Under the pieces are notes generated by a model. That model did not search any database and was not told the origin of the DNA. It worked only from the letters and a program-made list of their open reading frames with translations. A stretch of DNA of 64,000 nucleotides from Streptomyces spiramyceticus (GTDB lineage Bacteria > Actinomycetota > Actinomycetes > Streptomycetales > Streptomycetaceae), in contig NZ_JARBAX010000001.1 in assembly GCF_028807635.1 (NCBI RefSeq), positions 3,054,501 through 3,118,500 of the forward strand, read 5' to 3'. A program made the position numbers and the translations under genes. Positions within the stretch are counted from its first letter, which is position 1, and each line of letters starts with the position of its first letter. This document shows, piece by piece, positions 44,234 through 53,818 of the stretch.

Positions 44234-45119
44234 AGAAGAGTCCGCCCTGCACCGCCTCCGGCCCCACCTCCCGCACAGGAACGCTCACGCCCACCGCGTC
44301 GTCGGCCCGTCTCAGCTCCCACCCACTCATCAGCCGCGTATCCAGCACCACCACCCCACCGCGCCCCCCTTCCTCCGTCTCCAGATGCAGATCGGGCCCG
44401 GCGGCAGCCACCAGCCGCCCCGCGACACAGCCACCGGAGACGAGCTCCGAAACCACCCCGCTCATCGGCCGCAGGCCCGCCAGCCCGAACACCCCGGCAT
44501 GGTCGACGACCTCGCACGCCGCCCGCTCCAGCGCCTCCGCCCACCCCTCCAGCGCCACGGCCCGCCGGTGCAGCCCCTCAAGCTCCCCCGCCCGCTTCTC
44601 CACCCCCGGCAACGCGTGCCGAACCGCCCGCTTCTCCTTGTACGGGATCCGGTCGGGCACCCCCAGCGCGGTACGCACAAGCTCCTCCGTCCGCCGCGCC
44701 GCCATCAGCGGCCCCCGCCCCAGCCAGGTGAACGCCACGGCCCCCTGCTCCAGCAGCCGCGCCGCCCCGCGCTCCTCCCGGGTGATCCCGACCTTGACCA
44801 TCCGGGGGCCGAACCACGCCAGATAGACGGCGTACGACCGGGGATCGTCGGCCATCGTGTCCGCCGCCACCGACCGCGCCCGGTCGAGCCGCGCGCACTC
44901 CGGGCACTGCCCTCCGCTGCTCCGCCCCGGCACGGTGGCCCGCAGCGGACACCCGCCCCGCCGCGCGCCGACGCACAACCGCTGCCCGTCCCCCACCCGG
45001 AACGCGACCCCGGCTCCGTAGACCAGCGAACTGACCCGCTCGGCCCGCCCGCCCGCTTCGTACCAGACCAGCCCGGGCCGGCCCGTCCCCCACTGCAGCC
45101 CACCACACAGCCAGTTCAT
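44232..45119 (-). CDS. DUF2797 domain protein
   Basis: 295 residues from ATG 45119 (MNWLCGGLQWGTGRPGLVWY). Four to five Cys in the first 80 residues (QRLCVGARRGGCPLRATVPG, then GQCPECARLDRARSVAADTM) can bind zinc. The central part, DPRSYAVYLAWFGPRMVKVG followed by GITREERGAARLLEQGA, is the GIY-YIG-like core I associate with DUF2797. A nuclease role is not shown. It has no partner on its strand and is convergent or divergent to neither neighbour, simply co-directional. Confidence 0.85.
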   Translation of the reverse strand: MNWLCGGLQWGTGRPGLVWYEAGGRAERVSSLVYGAGVAFRVGDGQRLCVGARRGGCPLRATVPGRSSGGQCPECARLDRARSVAADTMADDPRSYAVYLAWFGPRMVKVGITREERGAARLLEQGAVAFTWLGRGPLMAARRTEELVRTALGVPDRIPYKEKRAVRHALPGVEKRAGELEGLHRRAVALEGWAEALERAACEVVDHAGVFGLAGLRPMSGVVSELVSGGCVAGRLVAAAGPDLHLETEEGGRGGVVVLDTRLMSGWELRRADDAVGVSVPVREVGPEAVQGGLF

Positions 45120-45185
45120 ATTCGGAGGCTAACTCCCGCCTCTGACAACGCGAGCCCGGAATGTGACCCGGACTCCGCGACGACG

Positions 45186-45596
45186 TCAGGCCGCAGCAGC
45201 GTCGATCCGCGCCTGCTCCTCAAGACGACGCTTGGCGTCGTCCCAGCCGATCGGCAGCTGTTCGACCGGTACTTCCCAGAACGTGAACGTCGAGCTGCGC
45301 ATCGTCGCGCGCAGCCCGGTCATGATGCTGCGATGCGGCTCGGCCCTCGCGTACGCGTACAGAGCCTCCCGGCTCTCCCACGCGGACAGCGTGTAGAAGA
45401 CGCGCTTCGCCGGCTGCGCGATGAGGGAAGCTCCGAACGCCCCCGGCGCCGACCGCACCTGCCCCCACGCGGACAGCGACTTCCAGAAGAACCGGGGTAC
45501 GTCCTTGAGGGACCGCACTTCGAAGCGGGAGGCCATGACGACGGCCTGCGTGTGCGGTGGAGCGGGGTTCGGAGTGACCCAGGGCAGTGTCGGCAT
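45186..45596 (-). CDS. DUF3291 (monooxygenase-like) protein
   Basis: 136 residues from ATG 45596. FEVRSLKDVPRFFWKSLSAW, then KRVFYTLSAWESREALYAYA and FTFWEVPVEQLPIGWDDAKR, match the DUF3291 fold related to spheroidene monooxygenase. No heme ligand is certain. It is divergent from the MerR gene with two operator palindromes between, so it is the probable target of that regulator. Confidence 0.85.
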   Translation of the reverse strand: MPTLPWVTPNPAPPHTQAVVMASRFEVRSLKDVPRFFWKSLSAWGQVRSAPGAFGASLIAQPAKRVFYTLSAWESREALYAYARAEPHRSIMTGLRATMRSSTFTFWEVPVEQLPIGWDDAKRRLEEQARIDAAAA

Positions 45597-45617
45597 CGCA
45601 CTTCTCGCCTTCTTTAA

Positions 45618-45660
45618 TAGAGAGTGGCACTGTCTAAGATTAGAGAGTGCCACTCTCTAA
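45618..45660. promoter_or_regulatory. Twin palindromic operators between DUF3291 and MerR genes
   Basis: TAGAGAGTGGCACTGTCTA (45618-45636, one mismatch) and a perfect palindrome with arms TTAGAGAGTG and CACTCTCTAA around C (45640-45660). Centres are 23 bases apart. The divergent position fits binding by the MerR protein at both promoters. Confidence 0.85.
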
Positions 45661-45684
45661 TCGCCATACCGGGAGCGAGAACAG

Positions 45685-46329
45685 ATGCGGATTTCCGAGC
45701 TGAGCCGCCGCAGCGGGGTACCGGTCACGACGATCAAGCACTACCTCCGCGAGGGCCTCCTGCCCCCTGGTCGGCCGACATCGGCCACCCAGGCGGAGTA
45801 CGGAGAGCCGCACGTACGCCGCCTCAGGCTGATCCGCGCCCTCATCGGCATCCGAGGGCTGTCGGTCAGCACGACCAGAGAGGTGTTGAGCGCCGTGTCC
45901 GAGCACGAGGCCGACACCCACCAGGTGCTCGGTCTGGTTCTGGGCGCCAGACCGGCCACCGGCCCCGACACCGACAGCGGCAGCGGCAGCGGCAGCGGCA
46001 GCGGCAGCGGGAACACCACCGACGCGGACGCGCTGCTCGCGGAAATGGGCTGGGAGGTCTCCGAGGGCGCCCCGGCCAAGGCCGTCGTCGCCGAGACCCT
46101 GGAGACCCTGCGTTCGCTCGGCATGGATTACGACTGGCGTTCCCTCATCCCTTACGCCGCGCTCGCGCAACGTACGGCCGCGCTGGACCTGGACCAACTG
46201 GACGCCGGCGCGGACCCGCTGGAACAGGCCGAGCGGGCCGTACTGCTGACCGTGCTCCTGGAGCCCGCGCTGCTGGCACTGCGACGCCTCGCACAGGAAG
46301 ACGAGTCGGCCAAGCGGTACGGCGGATAG
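45685..46329 (+). CDS. MerR-family transcriptional regulator
   Basis: 214 residues from ATG 45685 (GGGAGCGAG upstream). The HTH is MRISELSRRSGVPVTTIKHY and LREGLLPPGRPTSATQAEYG. A Ser-Gly run (SGSGSGSGSGSG, about residues 93-104) links to a C-terminal helical domain (TLETLRSLGMDYDWRSLIPY). No metal-binding Cys is present, so the ligand is probably organic. It most likely controls the divergent DUF3291 gene and itself through the twin palindromes. Confidence 0.92.
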   Translation: MRISELSRRSGVPVTTIKHYLREGLLPPGRPTSATQAEYGEPHVRRLRLIRALIGIRGLSVSTTREVLSAVSEHEADTHQVLGLVLGARPATGPDTDSGSGSGSGSGSGNTTDADALLAEMGWEVSEGAPAKAVVAETLETLRSLGMDYDWRSLIPYAALAQRTAALDLDQLDAGADPLEQAERAVLLTVLLEPALLALRRLAQEDESAKRYGG

Positions 46330-46339
46330 GAACACCTGC

Positions 46340-46379
46340 GCATCACGTACCGCGTCCGAGCGGTTGCGGTACGTGATGC
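46340..46379 (+). terminator. Terminator after the MerR gene
   Basis: GCATCACGTACCGC and GCGGTACGTGATGC form a perfect 14-bp stem with a 12-base loop, 10 bases after the stop codon. Confidence 0.85.
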
Positions 46380-46434
46380 AGCCCGCGTGCGGATCGACCG
46401 GAACAAGAAGGGGAAAGCACCCGCAACGTCAAAC

Positions 46435-46472
46435 GCCGGAGGCCCCGTCGATTTCTCGACAGGGCCTCCGGC
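46435..46472 (-). terminator. Terminator after tRNA-Arg
   Basis: GCCGGAGGCCC(C)GTCGA and TCGACAGGGCCTCCGGC form a near-perfect stem, 7 bases past the tRNA 3' end on the minus strand. Confidence 0.85.
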
Positions 46473-46478
46473 TTGTTG

Positions 46479-46551
46479 TGCACTCGGCAGGATTCGAACC
46501 TGCAACCTTCTGATCCGTAGTCAGATGCTCTATCCGTTAAGCTACGAGTGC
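46479..46551 (-). tRNA. tRNA-Arg (anticodon ACG)
   Basis: Acceptor GCACTCG pairs with CGAGTGC, the discriminator is A, and CCA is not encoded. The anticodon stem TCTGA/TCAGA holds the loop CTACGGA, giving ACG. A34 should be edited to inosine by the TadA encoded at 31498, to read CGU, CGC and CGA. Confidence 0.97.
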
Positions 46552-46706
46552 TTGGCGTCCGGGGCTTTTTCTGCCCCGTCGGCGTTGCGAGAACAACATT
46601 ACATGACCTGCGCCGTCACGCGAAATCCATTACCCAGACCGCTGCTGAGCTGCGAAAACGACCATCTGGGCGCCCTCTGAGCAAGGTCACGGAACAACCC
46701 TGAACG

Positions 46707-46740
46707 ACCGAAGCCCCGGTCCTGAGACCGGGGCTTCGGT
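46707..46740 (-). terminator. Terminator after tRNA-Ser(GCU)
   Basis: ACCGAAGCCCCGGTC and GACCGGGGCTTCGGT form a perfect 15-bp stem around CTGA. Confidence 0.9.
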
Positions 46741-46749
46741 GATCACGCG

Positions 46750-46840
46750 CGGAGGCGGAGGGATTTGAACCCTCGATGGGCTTTAAAACCCAAACCGCAT
46801 TAGCAGTGCGGCGCCATAGACCGGACTAGGCGACGCCTCC
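46750..46840 (-). tRNA. tRNA-Ser (anticodon GCU)
   Basis: Acceptor GGAGGCG pairs with CGCCTCC, the discriminator is G, and CCA is not encoded. Anticodon stem CCGCA/TGCGG holds the loop CTGCTAA, giving GCU for AGC/AGU. It has a long variable arm. Confidence 0.97.
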
Positions 46841-47038
46841 AGCACACTCTCGCCTGCGCGAGTGGGTGCGTGCAGATGATGACACAGCCTTGCGGGGTGC
46901 CACCAATCGCTGACCACGGTACTAGGCAGGCGGGTGGGAGGGCAAAGTCTTAGCCCGTTGCGCAACGCCGGGCGGCTCGGCGCGTTAAGGAGGCAGGGCA
47001 TCGCGCCCCTTTTCACCCAGGACGTCCCAGGAGCCCCC

Positions 47039-47542
47039 ATGCTGCGTCGCTTCACTTTCACCGCCGCCGCGTCCGTCGCCGTGTTGTCCGGCGCTGCCCC
47101 CGCCGCTACCGCCGCGACCCCCTCCCCCATCCCGCTGCCGGCGCTTCAGGACCTTGCGGTGCTTCAGGACCTGCCGCTGCTCAAGGGCAAGGACGACGCG
47201 GCGGACAACAAGCAGTCACAGCTCACCCTGACGACGTCCAAGACGGGCAATCCGGCCGCGAACGGGACGTACGAACTGAAGTGCGGGCCCACGGGCGGCA
47301 CGCACCCCGATGCACAGGGAGCGTGCGATCGCCTCGACGAGCTGACCGGCCAGGGCAAGGACCCCTTCGCGCCCGTGCCGGGAGGCCAGATGTGCACGCA
47401 GCAGCACGGCGGGGACGCCACCGCACGCATCACCGGGACGTGGCGGGGGCGGAACGTCGACGCGACTTTCAACCGCGGCGACGGCTGCGAAACCTCCCGC
47501 TGGATGGGGATGGAGCCGGTACTTCCGACCGTCCGTTCCTAG
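47039..47542 (+). CDS. SSI-family (subtilisin-inhibitor-like) secreted protease inhibitor
   Basis: 167 residues from ATG 47039 (CCAGGAGCCCCC before it). A Sec signal peptide MLRRFTFTAAASVAVLSGAA is cut near APAATAA. The mature domain has the SSI layout: QLTLTTSKTGNPAANGTYEL, KCGPTGGTHPDAQGACDRLD (first Cys pair), QMCTQQHGGDATARITGTWR and DGCETSRW (second pair). Such inhibitors act on subtilisin- or trypsin-type proteases outside the cell and often help control aerial mycelium formation. The exact P1 residue near MCTQ cannot be fixed from sequence alone. Confidence 0.92.
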   Translation: MLRRFTFTAAASVAVLSGAAPAATAATPSPIPLPALQDLAVLQDLPLLKGKDDAADNKQSQLTLTTSKTGNPAANGTYELKCGPTGGTHPDAQGACDRLDELTGQGKDPFAPVPGGQMCTQQHGGDATARITGTWRGRNVDATFNRGDGCETSRWMGMEPVLPTVRS

Positions 47543-47763
47543 CTGCCGCGGCCGCCGGGCGGGGAGCTCCTGCCTGGTCAGCGCGTATGCCGCCCGGCGC
47601 GTTGTGCGTCCGAGCGCACAGAACCTTGGTGAGAGCTCCCCCTCACCACCGCCCCGCTCCCGCCGCCTGCCTTTAGACTCCCTCCAGTGACAGCGCGCGG
47701 CCCGAGGGGCAAAATGGGACAGCCTGTCGGCAAGGTGCAGTAGTTCAGGGAGGAACCGTCGTC

Positions 47764-50700
47764 GTGAGCAGCAGGCCATCCCGAGGCGCTGCTCGCCTCG
47801 CAGCGATACTCGACGCACTCCCTGACGGGCTGTTGCTCGTCAATTGCAACGGCACCGTCGTCAATGCCAACACCATCGCGCTTGAGATGTTGGAGTCGCC
47901 GGGCACGGGCCTGGTCGGGCGCGGACTGCTCGACCTGTTGCCGACGTTCGACTCCAAGCTGATCCCGGGGTCCATGCGGCGCGCGGACGGCGAGGACGAT
48001 CAAGGGCGTACGAAGCCGACCCGGATGGTCGCGCGGCGCACCGACGGGTCGGAGTTCCCCGTCGAGGTGACCAGCGCGAACCTGGAGGACGGCCGCGACG
48101 CGTACGCGTCCCACAGCGACCGTCCCGGCTTCACCGGCGACGAGCTGCTCATGCTTGTCGTACGAGACCTCTCGGGGACCGTCGACACCGAGGCCGAGCT
48201 GGCCCGTTCGCAGCGGCAGACCGAGATGATCCTGCGGGCCGCGTCCGAAGGTGTCGTCGGGACCGATACGGACGGTCGCGTCGTTCTGGTCAATCCGGCC
48301 GCCGCGCAGATACTCGGTTACCGGGCGAGCGATCTCGGCGGCAAGGAGCTGCACCCCCTCGCGATCCACACGCGCCCCGACGGGACGCCGTTCGCGTACG
48401 ACGACTCGCCGCTGGCGGACACGCTCAAGTCCGGGCGCAAGCACCGGGTGCGCGGGCAGGTGCTGTGGGCGAAGAACGGCAAGCCGGTCGCGGTCGACCT
48501 GACGACCGCTCCGGTGCGGGACGGCGACCAGCTCGTCGGCGCGGTGATGACCTTCACCGACCGCCGCCCGTACGACGAACTCGTCGAAAAACAGGCCGAA
48601 CTGGTCGAAAAGCAGACCGAAGTCCTCGACCGCGAGAACCAGCGCTACGAGGAGATCGCCGGGCGCCATGCCCAGCTGACCGCCGTCCTCGGCGACTCGC
48701 TGCGCGGGCCGCTCGAAGAGCTCCGGGGCGAACTGGGGACGCTGGCCGCCGACCCGGCCGGACAGTTGTGGCCCGAGGCGAACCAGGTCCTGCACCACCT
48801 GGCTGCCGGGTACGCCCGTATGACCACCCTTGTCGACAATGTCCTGAGCTTCCAGCGGCTCGCGGCGGGCACGGAGGAGCTGGACAAGAAGAAGGTCCTG
48901 CTGGACGGCGTCGTGGCGGCGGGCGTGGACGGTGCGATCGAGCTGATCGGGCCCGGGCGCGCGCAGTTCGCGGTGCACGCGCCGCCGATAGAGGCCGAGG
49001 TGGACGCGGCTCGGCTGGCTACGGCACTCGCGCACCTGGTCGCGGATGTGGCCGGGGTCGACTCGACGGGCAAGGCCCCGGTGGCGGCGGCCGGCGGCGG
49101 GTACATGGACTCGACGATCGTGGTCGCGGCAGCGCAGCGCGGTGAGGTCGTACGTATCGAGGTACGCGGGCCGTACGCCGGGGGAGACCCGGTGCACGAG
49201 CCGATCGTGCGCGGCATTGTGTCGGCGCACGGCGGGGTGCTGCAGACGCACGAGGTGCCGGGCATGGGCGGGAGTGCGTACGTCCTCGAAGTGCCGCTCG
49301 GCGAGGGCGCGGGGGCGGTGGCTCCGCCCGCGGAGGACAAGACTGCCCATCCGGATCCGGCGCCGGTGCCTGGTGCTGGTGCTGGTGCTGCTGTTTCTAC
49401 TGCTGCTGCGTCTGCTGTGCCTGTGCCTTCGCAGGCGGGGTCGCCGACGGATGGTGGGGGGCGGCGCGGGCGGCGGGCTTCGACGGATGCGTTCCTGGAC
49501 AGCGAGCGGGCCGGTGGTGACGACGCGGGGGCGCCTGCGGCTCCTACCGGGCGGCGCAGGGCGCGTCGGGGCGGGGAGGGCGAGGGCGGTGCCGGTCAGC
49601 AGGAACGGATCGCGCTCCCGGCTCAGGCGGCGGGGGACTGGGCCGGCGCTGTTTCCGCCTCCGGTCCTGGTTCTGGTTCTGGGTCTGGCTCCGGCTCCGG
49701 TGGTACGGGGCGCAGGCGGGGGCGGCCCAGTCCCGTTGAGGGGGCGCCGGACGGTGGTGGCGGCGTAGAGGTACGGGCTGCTCTGCCTGCTGCCGGTCCT
49801 TCGGGCGGTCCCGCTGCCGTCTCGGAGGGGTCCGTCGTGACGGCCTCCGAGGGGGCGCACGGCACCGGGCGCGCGGCGCTCGGCGAGACGGTGCCGCCCC
49901 AGGGTGTGCCCGCCGACAACTCCGCGGCGACAGGGCGCCGCGCGCGGCGTGGTGCGGAGGCGCTTCCCGCGCTGCCTGCCGCGCCCTCTGCCGGGAGCGA
50001 ATCCCAGCAGCAGCAACAGACTTCGGCCGGGCGGCGTGCGCGCAGGGCGCTCGCTCCGGCGCAGGAGCGGCCGGAGGCGCCGGTGCCTGCGAATGCACAG
50101 GCGCAGGCTCCGGCGCAGGCGCAGGGCGCGCGTACCGCCTTCGCGCTGCCGCCCGCCGACGCCGACCGCGTGCCGCCGACGGCCGGTGCGGCGGATGCCT
50201 CGCTGCCGGGGCGCCATGACGCCGTACGGTCCGATCCGGACGCCGACCACACCCCGCCCCAGCCGCACCCCGTTGCCGCGCCGACGGGGCGCCGCCGTGC
50301 GCGCAGGGACCTGCACGCACAACAGCCGGAGCAGCTTGAGCAGTCCGGCCAGTCCGGCCAGTCCGGCCAGTCCGGCCAGCCCGGCCGGCCCGGCCGGCCC
50401 GACTGGGCCGCGAACGGGACTTCGGCCCACGGACCGGGCCGGGCTGAGGCGGCCCCGCCGGCCGCCGACGCCGTCGCCCCGGACGGCCACGACAGCGGCT
50501 CCGTCGTGGCCTCGCCCCACAGTTGGTCCGCCGTAGGCAGCCCGGCGCCCGGCGGGGCCACCGCCGCCGCGACCGGTACCACGCAGACCTGGCCCGCCCA
50601 GGGCTTCGCCGCAGGCGTGAACGAGAGCGACGAAAGTGACGGCGACGGCGCCCCCGTCGGCGCCACTCCCGCCCCCGGGCGCCAACAGCCTTATGCAGCA

Positions 50701-51882
50701 CAGCCGTTGCCCCCGGCCCAGCCGCTGCCCGCAGAGGCCCCCGTAACCGCGACCGCCGCCGGCCCAACCCCACCCCCGCCGCCCGCCGACTCGACGCAGA
50801 GCCGCGCCTTCAGCGTGCGCACCCTTGGGCAGGGCATGCCCTTCGCGCAGCAGATCGCCCAGCAGCAGAACCAGACCCTGGGCTCCGGCAGGCGCCGTAA
50901 GCTCGCCACCGCGCGGCCGGAAGCGGAGCAGCCCACACCGTCCGACGCCAGAACGGCCGAGGGCGCCGAGTCCGCCGACGCCGCAGCGCGCCACCCCCAA
51001 GGCCCGCCGCAGCAGCTGCTGGCCGACTCGACGCAGGGGCGTGCGTACGCCATAGGCGCCCCCGACGAGGGCTCCGAGGGCCCCGAGCCGCTGGACGGCC
51101 CCAACGGCGCCGTGGAGGTGGCCAACCGGCCCCACCCCCAGCCGGTCGACGACGAGCTGCCCCCCGAGCCGCTGGACAACCCGCGCCGCCTGCTGGTCTG
51201 GCCGGCCCCCGACGTCTCCACGCAGCAGGCGCTGAGCGACCGCGGCTACCGCCCGGTGATCGTGCACTCCCGCGAGGAGGTCGACGCGCAGATCGCGGCG
51301 TTCCCCGCCGCCCTGTTCGTAGACCCGCTGACCGGGCCGATCACCCGTAAGGCGCTCCAGTCCTTGCGCCAGGCCGCTGTCGCCGCCGAGGTACCCGTCC
51401 TGGTGACAGCCGGGCTCGGGCAGGCGACGCGTGAGGCGGCGTACGGCGCGGATCCTGCCGTACTGCTGAAGGCTCTCGCGCCGCGCGACAGCGAGCAGCA
51501 CCCCTCGCGCGTACTGCTCATCGAGGAGCACGAGGAGATCGCGCTCGCGCTGACGGCGACGCTGGAGCGGCGCGGCATGCAGGTAGCGCGCGCCGCGACC
51601 GACACCGAGGCGGTCACGCTGGCTACGCAGATGCGGCCGAATCTGGTGGTGATGGACCTGATGCAGGTACGTCGCCGACGCGCCGGAATCGTGGACTGGC
51701 TGCGCGCGAACGGTCAGTTGAACCGCACGCCGCTGGTCGTCTACACCTCGGCCGGGCTCGACGAGACGGAGCTTCCCCGGCTCGCGTCGGGCGAAACCGT
51801 GCTCTTCCTCGCCGAGCGCTCGACGAGCAACGAGGTCCAGGGCCGCATCGTCGACCTGCTCGCGAAGATCGGCACCAACTGA
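47764..51882 (+). CDS. Giant PAS / pseudo-histidine-kinase / receiver hybrid protein
   Basis: 1372 residues from GTG 47764 (GGAGG upstream). Two PAS domains (about 10-135 and 150-275), a short coiled coil, then a DHp-like helix where the H-box reads GDSLRGPLEELRGEL: the phosphoacceptor His is Asp (residue 311). The ATPase-like part keeps IVRGIVSAHGGVLQTHEVPG but lacks the N-box Asn and G1 box. Residues 530-1130 are disordered, with repeated TGRRRARR motifs and two DSTQxRAxxxx boxes. The C-terminus holds two receiver-like domains: the last one starts RVLLIEEHEEIALALTATLE with Asp in NLVVMDLMQVRRRR but no conserved Lys (VLFLAERST). It is cytosolic. It is a scaffold or sensor rather than a kinase. 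Confidence 0.88.
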   Translation: MSSRPSRGAARLAAILDALPDGLLLVNCNGTVVNANTIALEMLESPGTGLVGRGLLDLLPTFDSKLIPGSMRRADGEDDQGRTKPTRMVARRTDGSEFPVEVTSANLEDGRDAYASHSDRPGFTGDELLMLVVRDLSGTVDTEAELARSQRQTEMILRAASEGVVGTDTDGRVVLVNPAAAQILGYRASDLGGKELHPLAIHTRPDGTPFAYDDSPLADTLKSGRKHRVRGQVLWAKNGKPVAVDLTTAPVRDGDQLVGAVMTFTDRRPYDELVEKQAELVEKQTEVLDRENQRYEEIAGRHAQLTAVLGDSLRGPLEELRGELGTLAADPAGQLWPEANQVLHHLAAGYARMTTLVDNVLSFQRLAAGTEELDKKKVLLDGVVAAGVDGAIELIGPGRAQFAVHAPPIEAEVDAARLATALAHLVADVAGVDSTGKAPVAAAGGGYMDSTIVVAAAQRGEVVRIEVRGPYAGGDPVHEPIVRGIVSAHGGVLQTHEVPGMGGSAYVLEVPLGEGAGAVAPPAEDKTAHPDPAPVPGAGAGAAVSTAAASAVPVPSQAGSPTDGGGRRGRRASTDAFLDSERAGGDDAGAPAAPTGRRRARRGGEGEGGAGQQERIALPAQAAGDWAGAVSASGPGSGSGSGSGSGGTGRRRGRPSPVEGAPDGGGGVEVRAALPAAGPSGGPAAVSEGSVVTASEGAHGTGRAALGETVPPQGVPADNSAATGRRARRGAEALPALPAAPSAGSESQQQQQTSAGRRARRALAPAQERPEAPVPANAQAQAPAQAQGARTAFALPPADADRVPPTAGAADASLPGRHDAVRSDPDADHTPPQPHPVAAPTGRRRARRDLHAQQPEQLEQSGQSGQSGQSGQPGRPGRPDWAANGTSAHGPGRAEAAPPAADAVAPDGHDSGSVVASPHSWSAVGSPAPGGATAAATGTTQTWPAQGFAAGVNESDESDGDGAPVGATPAPGRQQPYAAQPLPPAQPLPAEAPVTATAAGPTPPPPPADSTQSRAFSVRTLGQGMPFAQQIAQQQNQTLGSGRRRKLATARPEAEQPTPSDARTAEGAESADAAARHPQGPPQQLLADSTQGRAYAIGAPDEGSEGPEPLDGPNGAVEVANRPHPQPVDDELPPEPLDNPRRLLVWPAPDVSTQQALSDRGYRPVIVHSREEVDAQIAAFPAALFVDPLTGPITRKALQSLRQAAVAAEVPVLVTAGLGQATREAAYGADPAVLLKALAPRDSEQHPSRVLLIEEHEEIALALTATLERRGMQVARAATDTEAVTLATQMRPNLVVMDLMQVRRRRAGIVDWLRANGQLNRTPLVVYTSAGLDETELPRLASGETVLFLAERSTSNEVQGRIVDLLAKIGTN

Positions 51883-51923
51883 GCAGTCGTTATTGCATGC
51901 TTGAAGGGTTGCATTCTTGAAGG

Positions 51924-51959
51924 CTGAAGGGGCCCCGCGCCGTTGCGGGGCCCCTTCAG
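51924..51959. terminator. Bidirectional terminator
   Basis: CTGAAGGGGCCCCGC and GCGGGGCCCCTTCAG form a perfect 15-bp stem with a 6-base loop between convergent genes. Confidence 0.9.
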
Positions 51960-51984
51960 CGGTTCAGTCGCCGCGAGTCCGGGC

Positions 51985-53631
51985 TCAGAGCTCCGTTACG
52001 GCCAGCTCGCCGTCCGCGTACTGCTTGCGGAGGACCTTCTTGTCGAACTTGCCGACGCTCGTCTTCGGCACCGCCGGGATCGCCGCCCACCGCTCCGGGA
52101 GCTGCCACTTCGCGATCTTGGTGGCCAGGAACGCCTTCAGCTCGTCGTAGTCCGCCGTCGCACCTTCCTTCATCACCACTGTGGCCAGCGGCCGTTCGCT
52201 CCATTTCGCGTCCGGTACGGCGATGACCGCCGCCTCCGCGACGTCCGGGTGAGCCATCAGCGCGTTCTCCAGCTCAACGCTCGAAATCCACTCTCCGCCG
52301 GACTTGATGACGTCCTTCGCACGGTCGGTGAGGGTGAGGAAGCCGTCGGCACTGATGACACCGATGTCGCCGGTCTTGAGCCAGCCGTCCTCGCTGAACT
52401 TGTCGGCGGGCTTGAAGTCCTCGCCGCCCGCGCCGCCGTAGTACGCCCCCGCGATCCAGGCGCCGCGTACCTCCAGCTCTCCGGCCGACTCTCCGTCCCA
52501 GGCCAGCAGCTCGCCGCCGGGCCCGACCAGGCGTGCCTCGACGCCCGCGGGGAAGCGGCCCTGGGTGATGCGGTACGGCCATTCCTCCTCGGGGGTGAGT
52601 CCCGCGGGCGGGTGGGCCATGGTGCCGAGCGGGGAGGTCTCCGTCATGCCCCAGGCGTGGCACACCCGTACACCGAGCTTGTCGTACGCCTCCATGAGGG
52701 CGGGCGGGCAGGCCGCGCCGCCGATGGTGACGGTCGCCATGGAGGACAGATCGCGCGGGTTGGCGGTGACCTCGGCGAGCAGGCCCTGCCAGATGGTGGG
52801 GACGGCGGCGGCGTGCGTCGGCTTCTCGCGCTCGATCATCTCGGCGAGCGGGGCAGGCTGGAGGAAGCGGTCCGGCATGAGCATGTTAATGCCGGTCATG
52901 AAGGTGGCGTGCGGCAGGCCCCAGGCCATGACATGAAACTGGGGGACGACCACGAGGGTGGTGTCCTTGTCGTTCAGACCCATCGACTCGGCCATGTTGA
53001 CCTGCATGGAGTGCAGGTAGATCGAGCGGTGGGAGTAGACGACGCCCTTGGGGTCGCCGGTGGTGCCGGAGGTGTAACACATGGCCGCGGCGGAGCGTTC
53101 GTCCAGCTCCGGCCAGTCGTACGTGGTGGGGCGGCCCGCGATCAGGTCCTCGTACTCGTGCACGTGCGGCGCACAGCCGTCGAGGAGGGAGCGGTCGCCG
53201 GGGCCCGACACGATCACGTGCTCGACGGTCTTCAGGTGCGGAAGGAGCGGCGCGAGCAGCGGCAGCAGGGAGCCGTTGGCGATGACGACGCGGTCGGCGG
53301 CGTGGTTGACGATCCAGACCAGCTGCTCGGGCGGCAGGCGCAGGTTGAGGGGGTGCAGCACGGCGCCCATGGAGGGGATCGCGAGATACGCCTCCACGTG
53401 CTCGGCGTTGTTCCACATCAGCGTCGCGACGCGCTGGTCGCCGTCGACGCCGAGTTCGTCGCGCAGAGCGTTCGCGAGGCGGGTCGCGCGCTCGCCGACT
53501 TCGGCGAAGGTGCGGCGCTGCGGCTCGCTCTCACCTGTCCAGGTAGTGACCTGCGACCGACCGTGAATCGTCATCCCATGGTTCAGGATGCGGGTCACTG
53601 TCAGCGGTACGTCCTGCATGGTGCTCAGCAC
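51985..53631 (-). CDS. Acyl-CoA synthetase (AMP-binding, medium/long-chain type)
   Basis: 548 residues from GTG 53631 with GGGAGGACGCC before it; ATG 53619 is close by. The P-loop is [20 protein letters not shown], motif A5 is [14 protein letters not shown], then [20 protein letters not shown] and [18 protein letters not shown], ending with the catalytic Lys in [15 protein letters not shown]. It activates a fatty acid to its CoA thioester in the cytosol. No other beta-oxidation gene is in the same operon; the igr-like operon lies 2 kb away on the same strand but is separate. Confidence 0.95.
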   Translation of the reverse strand: MLSTMQDVPLTVTRILNHGMTIHGRSQVTTWTGESEPQRRTFAEVGERATRLANALRDELGVDGDQRVATLMWNNAEHVEAYLAIPSMGAVLHPLNLRLPPEQLVWIVNHAADRVVIANGSLLPLLAPLLPHLKTVEHVIVSGPGDRSLLDGCAPHVHEYEDLIAGRPTTYDWPELDERSAAAMCYTSGTTGDPKGVVYSHRSIYLHSMQVNMAESMGLNDKDTTLVVVPQFHVMAWGLPHATFMTGINMLMPDRFLQPAPLAEMIEREKPTHAAAVPTIWQGLLAEVTANPRDLSSMATVTIGGAACPPALMEAYDKLGVRVCHAWGMTETSPLGTMAHPPAGLTPEEEWPYRITQGRFPAGVEARLVGPGGELLAWDGESAGELEVRGAWIAGAYYGGAGGEDFKPADKFSEDGWLKTGDIGVISADGFLTLTDRAKDVIKSGGEWISSVELENALMAHPDVAEAAVIAVPDAKWSERPLATVVMKEGATADYDELKAFLATKIAKWQLPERWAAIPAVPKTSVGKFDKKVLRKQYADGELAVTEL

Positions 53632-53818
53632 GGCGTCCTCCCGGTGGGCGCTACGTGGCAGTAATAAGGGTGGGCTGATTCTGCGCACGTACCACGCGGT
53701 ATGTCACTAGTTCAGGGAGTACGAAATCGCTGAGGGGGTCGGCGGAGGGCAGCCGGCGAGCAGCGCCAGGGCGGGTGGAGCGTCAGAGGTGAGGCGGGGC
53801 AAGGCGGGGGGAGGCGGG

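Noticed and set aside
47578..51531. A 1317-codon open frame on the minus strand
   Set aside because: It mirrors the GC-rich hybrid protein gene on the plus strand, has no domain and no ribosome site; such shadows are common in high-GC DNA.
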